Assembly: GCA_963965975.1 (NCBI GenBank)
Contig: OZ014411.1
Location: 20,488,446 to 20,552,445, forward strand
Length of the DNA stretch: 64,000 nucleotides
Direction: 5' to 3'
DNA from: Xestospongia bergquistia
Lineage: Eukaryota > Porifera > Demospongiae > Haplosclerida > Petrosiidae
Shown here: piece after piece, positions 61,440-64,000 of the stretch
Position numbering within the stretch: position 1 is the first letter of the stretch
Layout of the letters: the number at the start of each line of letters is the position of its first letter
Translations under genes and position numbers: made by a program
The notes under the pieces: generated by a model
Databases searched by the model: none
Told to the model about the DNA's origin: nothing
What the model saw: the letters and a program-made list of their open reading frames with translations, nothing else

Positions 61440-62660
61440 AATTGAGGAAATATGTCAGATAGAGAAAGTGAGGGAACTGAAGAATTGAAGCATTGGCTAA
61501 AGAAGTCGTTGATCAAGTTGACTTTGGAGATAGGGTCAGTGACAGTTAAGTCATTGTGTGTTAAGGTTGGGATGGTTGACGATTTCTTTTTTAATTTCTT
61601 GAATAAAGACCAGAAAGACTTACACGAGGAAGATGAGAGTGACAGGCAGTAGAAAATGAGGCTTTCAATTTACGTTGATATGAAAGGGTCTTGTTCCTCC
61701 AAACATGATACTGAGACATGTAGGTGGGAGACTTCAGTTTTTTAGCTTTGTGGTAAAGATGGTTTCTTTTCTTGATACAGGCAAGGAGATGATTGTTACC
61801 CCAGGGAGGAGAGGCAACTAGAATGTACAAGTTTTGATGGGATGAAATGACACATAACCTCTAGGAAGGCTTCCTTAAAGATAGGCCAACAGACATTAAT
61901 GTCTTGTGAGGAGAAAAAGTCGTTCCAAATAGTAGAAGAAAGAATAAGATTGGCAGAGGCAAAATTAGCATTCTTGTAGATCCAGACTTTTTGGTAACCA
62001 CTACCAGTTGATGAGTGCTTGGTTTTACAGCTGGTGGGAATTGTGAATTGCTAAGAAAGGTGATCAGATGAAGAAACTGGAGGAAGAATAAATACAGAGG
62101 AGGGTAAATAAAAGGGAATAAATAGAAGATCAATTAGGGATGGAGATCCTGAATAGGAAAAGTGGGTAGGTTCTTGAACTAATTGATGTAGAGTTAGTTA
62201 AGTCAAGTAGCCTGGTCAAAAGAGGAGATGTTTTGTGAAAATCTATATTGAAGTCACCAAGTAGGATAAGCTTAGAGACGAGACTTGGGTTAAAAGAAGA
62301 GAGAAAATCAACTAAGAGATTGAGATCACCATCAGGTTTGGGGGGCGATAAAATGTTCCTAGAGTGAAGGTGAAGTGGTGGCAGATGATTTGTAATGAAA
62401 GAAATTCAAAGTTGTTTGAAGGAAGAGGCAGAGGAGATACAGACAAATGCGATTTCACAAAAACAGCAATGCTGCCACCATGGCAATTACGGTCTAGACA
62501 GAAGCAAAGGAAATTGGGTAAAGATATTTCAAGGTTAAAAATTTCAGAAGAGAGCCAAGATTCAACAATGCAGATAATATCAAGGGAATGAGCAGAACAC
62601 AGGAGCTTGAGGTCATCAAGTTTAGGGAGAAGGCTTCTTGCATTAAAATAGAAGACAGTC
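61440..62660 (-). pseudogene. LINE AP-endonuclease and pre-RT linker
   Basis: Pieces in order down the minus strand: VFYFNARSLLPKLDDLKLLC near 62650, IICIVESWLSSEIFNLEISL, CLDRNCHGGSIAVFVKS near 62480, HFTFTLGTFYRPPN near 62360, KLILLGDFNIDFHKTSPLLT near 62260, then YHVWRNKTLSYQRKLKA near 61690 and LTHNDLTVTDPISKVNLIND near 61560. The Asn-Ala-Arg, Glu (VESWL) and GDFN motifs are those of LINE endonucleases. The His-containing C-terminal motif was not clearly seen. Multiple frameshifts; inactive. Confidence 0.75.
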
Positions 62661-63156
62661 AGGTTGTCAGAGGAGGAAGAAGAGGAGTCTGGGGAGATAG
62701 AAGGGAGGCTATGATGTCCAATATTCTGTGAATTGGAACTTGAGGAAGAGGATGGACAGGGAGAGAGGGAAGAAATGTTGGGTATGGTTGATTTGGAGGA
62801 TTGTTAACTACCAGTACATTGATAGGGGATGGAGTGTGAGGGAGAGGGAAAGAGAGAGGAGGTGGTGTTGGGGGAAGAAGCATATAAGGGAGATTGTGGG
62901 ATTGACCAAGGATTTGATGGCAGTGGTTTGGTATTGAATTGGGTGGAAATTGCAGTGGTGGATGAAAATGAGAGAACTGGAGAGGTAGTGGAGGTGGTCG
63001 AGGAGTTGGAAGAAGAGGCATTTTGTGAGTTGAAGGATATTGATGATAACGTGGAGTTGGAAGGAGTGGTGGTTTGTGAGGAGGTCGAGCTTGGGATAAA
63101 AAATAGGAGTGTTTATTGAGGAACTTAGAGGGTAAACTGGCATTAGCAATGTACAT
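62659..63156 (-). pseudogene. LINE proline-rich linker, frame-shifted from both neighbours
   Basis: 165-residue frame rich in Pro, Leu and His (RPPHKPPLLPTPRYHQYPST), starting at a shift from the PHD frame and ending at a shift before the endonuclease (SSDNLTVFYFNARS). Low-complexity; the frame choice follows continuity with the flanking domains. Confidence 0.55.
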
Positions 63157-63892
63157 TAGAAGTATTGAGATAGACTGGATTTGGAGAAACAGGATGACTG
63201 TTGGAAGGATGAGAGTTCGATGGACCAGGTTGAGGTGAATTTGAGGAAGTACCTGTACACTTCACAATAGTGTTAGAAATAGATGCGCCTGTGATAGGTT
63301 GAAGGACAGATAATTGAGTACTGAGAGATTTGCATGATTTTTTTAATTTAACAATGTGAGCCTTTGAATGAAAGATTTCTGACTTCAGGGATGAAATGAG
63401 AGAAAGAGAAGACTTGATACACAGTGGGCAGATAAAAGGAAAATTATCAGCAACATGTGATGGAACATTCACACATTCATTGTGCAGCCAACAAGAGCAT
63501 TGGTCACATTGTAAAATAAGACCTGATTCTTCAGTTGAAGGGCATACACAGTTGACAATATCACCGGGAGGGCCAGGGTTGATTTCAACATTGCCACAGA
63601 GTAGAAGGAGCAGGAGAAGTAATGACTTATTGTGAGAGAGGTAAGATTGAGTAGAAAAACGTAGTTGTGAACCTTTAACAAAGTGAAAATGACGAGAAAC
63701 TGTATACTTGGGTGAACTTGATGGGATCATCAAGGAGTTAGTTGATGGGGAAGAAGAGTAAAACCGAATATAGACTAAAAAAGACAAAATGAGCAATAGT
63801 AGCAGACACCTTGACACGAGCGCCATTTTACTTGCTTGACTTTTTGTTGTGCATCTAGAAGATTCAAATACTTCAATTGCTCTTTGAACCAT
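63143..63892 (-). CDS. LINE ORF N-terminal protein: 2A-like peptide and PHD finger
   Basis: 249 residues, intact. Residues about 26-43 form a hydrophobic segment (LVSRCLLLLLILSFLVYI); around 92-107 a second leucine run leads into GNVEINPGP, the conserved 2A-type ribosome-skipping motif (D/NxExNPGP). Next a PHD finger: NCVCPSTEESGLILQCDQCS, CWLHNECVNV and FICPLC, with a Cys4-His-Cys3-like spacing. The tail is Ser/Pro rich. A one-base shift near 63150 joins it to the proline-rich frame 63156-62659. From family knowledge, 2A-like motifs at the N-terminus of CR1/L2-like LINEs occur in several invertebrates; the known role is cotranslational release or targeting of the N-terminal peptide. Confidence 0.8.
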   Translation of the reverse strand: MVQRAIEVFESSRCTTKSQASKMALVSRCLLLLLILSFLVYIRFYSSSPSTNSLMIPSSSPKYTVSRHFHFVKGSQLRFSTQSYLSHNKSLLLLLLLLCGNVEINPGPPGDIVNCVCPSTEESGLILQCDQCSCWLHNECVNVPSHVADNFPFICPLCIKSSLSLISSLKSEIFHSKAHIVKLKKSCKSLSTQLSVLQPITGASISNTIVKCTGTSSNSPQPGPSNSHPSNSHPVSPNPVYLNTSNVHC

Positions 63893-63950
63893 TTTAAGTT
63901 AAGAGTTCCATCGAGGTTCATTTTTAGAATCAAGTTCTTTATTGAATAAT

Positions 63951-64000
63951 GATTTTTTAACATCATTCACTATTTTAACTACTATAGTGATTGCTATGGT
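63951..64000. other. Window edge, nothing recognised
   Basis: AT-rich sequence upstream of the LINE; too short to interpret. Confidence 0.4.

Larger units (their letters stand above)
61417..63950 (-). mobile_element. CR1/L2-type LINE with 2A-like motif and PHD finger, truncated before RT
   Basis: Minus strand. A coding frame from ATG 63892 carries a hydrophobic run, GNVEINPGP, a PHD finger and a proline-rich linker, followed after frameshifts by an AP-endonuclease (NARSLLPKLDDLKLL; DIICIVESWLSS; LDRNCHGGSIAVFV; TFYRPP; ILLGDFNIDFH) and the linker that precedes RT (HNDLTVTDPISKVNLINDFF). It stops at CPSDQ where RT should begin, joining piggyBac sequence. LINEs usually lose their 5' end, so loss of the 3' half suggests a later deletion. 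Confidence 0.8.

Noticed and set aside
62728..63119. Glu/Arg-rich plus-strand frames
   Set aside because: Antisense of the LINE proline-rich linker.

Overview
The window is eukaryotic and reads as metazoan DNA. It is AT-rich and intron-rich, with canonical GT-AG splice sites, microsatellites and many transposon relics. The combination of one-exon-per-ankyrin-repeat genes, a Roc-COR core with tandem death domains, and the particular transposon families (DIRS-like, Gypsy, piggyBac, PIF/Harbinger, a CR1/L2-type LINE with a 2A-like peptide and a PHD finger) suggests a demosponge such as Amphimedon queenslandica. That is inference from protein style, not a database match. No tRNA, rRNA or CRISPR array was recognised.

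Layout. 1-7628: about 16 units of a diverged satellite (units about 400-640 bp). 8367-35408, plus strand: the 3' part of one large gene. Twelve intact single-repeat ankyrin exons (almost all 99 bp, phase 0) lead into a 2082-bp exon holding a last ankyrin repeat, a Roc-like GTPase with P-loop, and a COR-like region. Four further exons carry two C-terminal death domains. The architecture ANK-Roc-COR-DD-DD resembles DAPK1 without the kinase; anything N-terminal lies outside the window. Its introns show very recent segmental duplications, an ankyrin exon broken by satellite sequence, a 515-bp tandem duplication, and (in the 18981-26609 intron) a DIRS-like and a Gypsy-like relic on the minus strand.

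35409-47600 is gene-poor: a decayed copy of a downstream exon of the Roc gene, a second Gypsy relic (40.9-42.5 kb, minus), one orphan RCC1-repeat exon, an SH3-domain pseudogene (44.17-44.82 kb, minus), and a divergent small acidic-protein gene (45.12-46.8 kb, plus).

47.6-61.4 kb is a nested transposon complex. An array of about 60-bp repeats is interrupted at a TTAA by sequence beginning CCCTTTGA and resumes near 60.72 kb after an inverted end. Inside are plus-strand piggyBac transposase pieces (52.44-53.10 kb and a cysteine-rich C-terminal domain at 60.12-60.35 kb). These are split by a minus-strand gene with DDE-like motifs (53.09-59.88 kb), itself split by a PIF/Harbinger element with TTA target duplications (54927-57644). 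A second minus-strand pseudogene family with a CXC (tesmin-like) cysteine domain lies at 48.39-50.26 kb. 60.87-61.42 kb carries another piggyBac N-terminal piece. 61.42-63.95 kb is a minus-strand LINE with 2A-like motif, PHD finger, proline-rich linker and AP-endonuclease, cut off before the reverse transcriptase.

Nearly all transposon genes here have frameshifts and stops; the Roc-COR gene is intact over the visible part.
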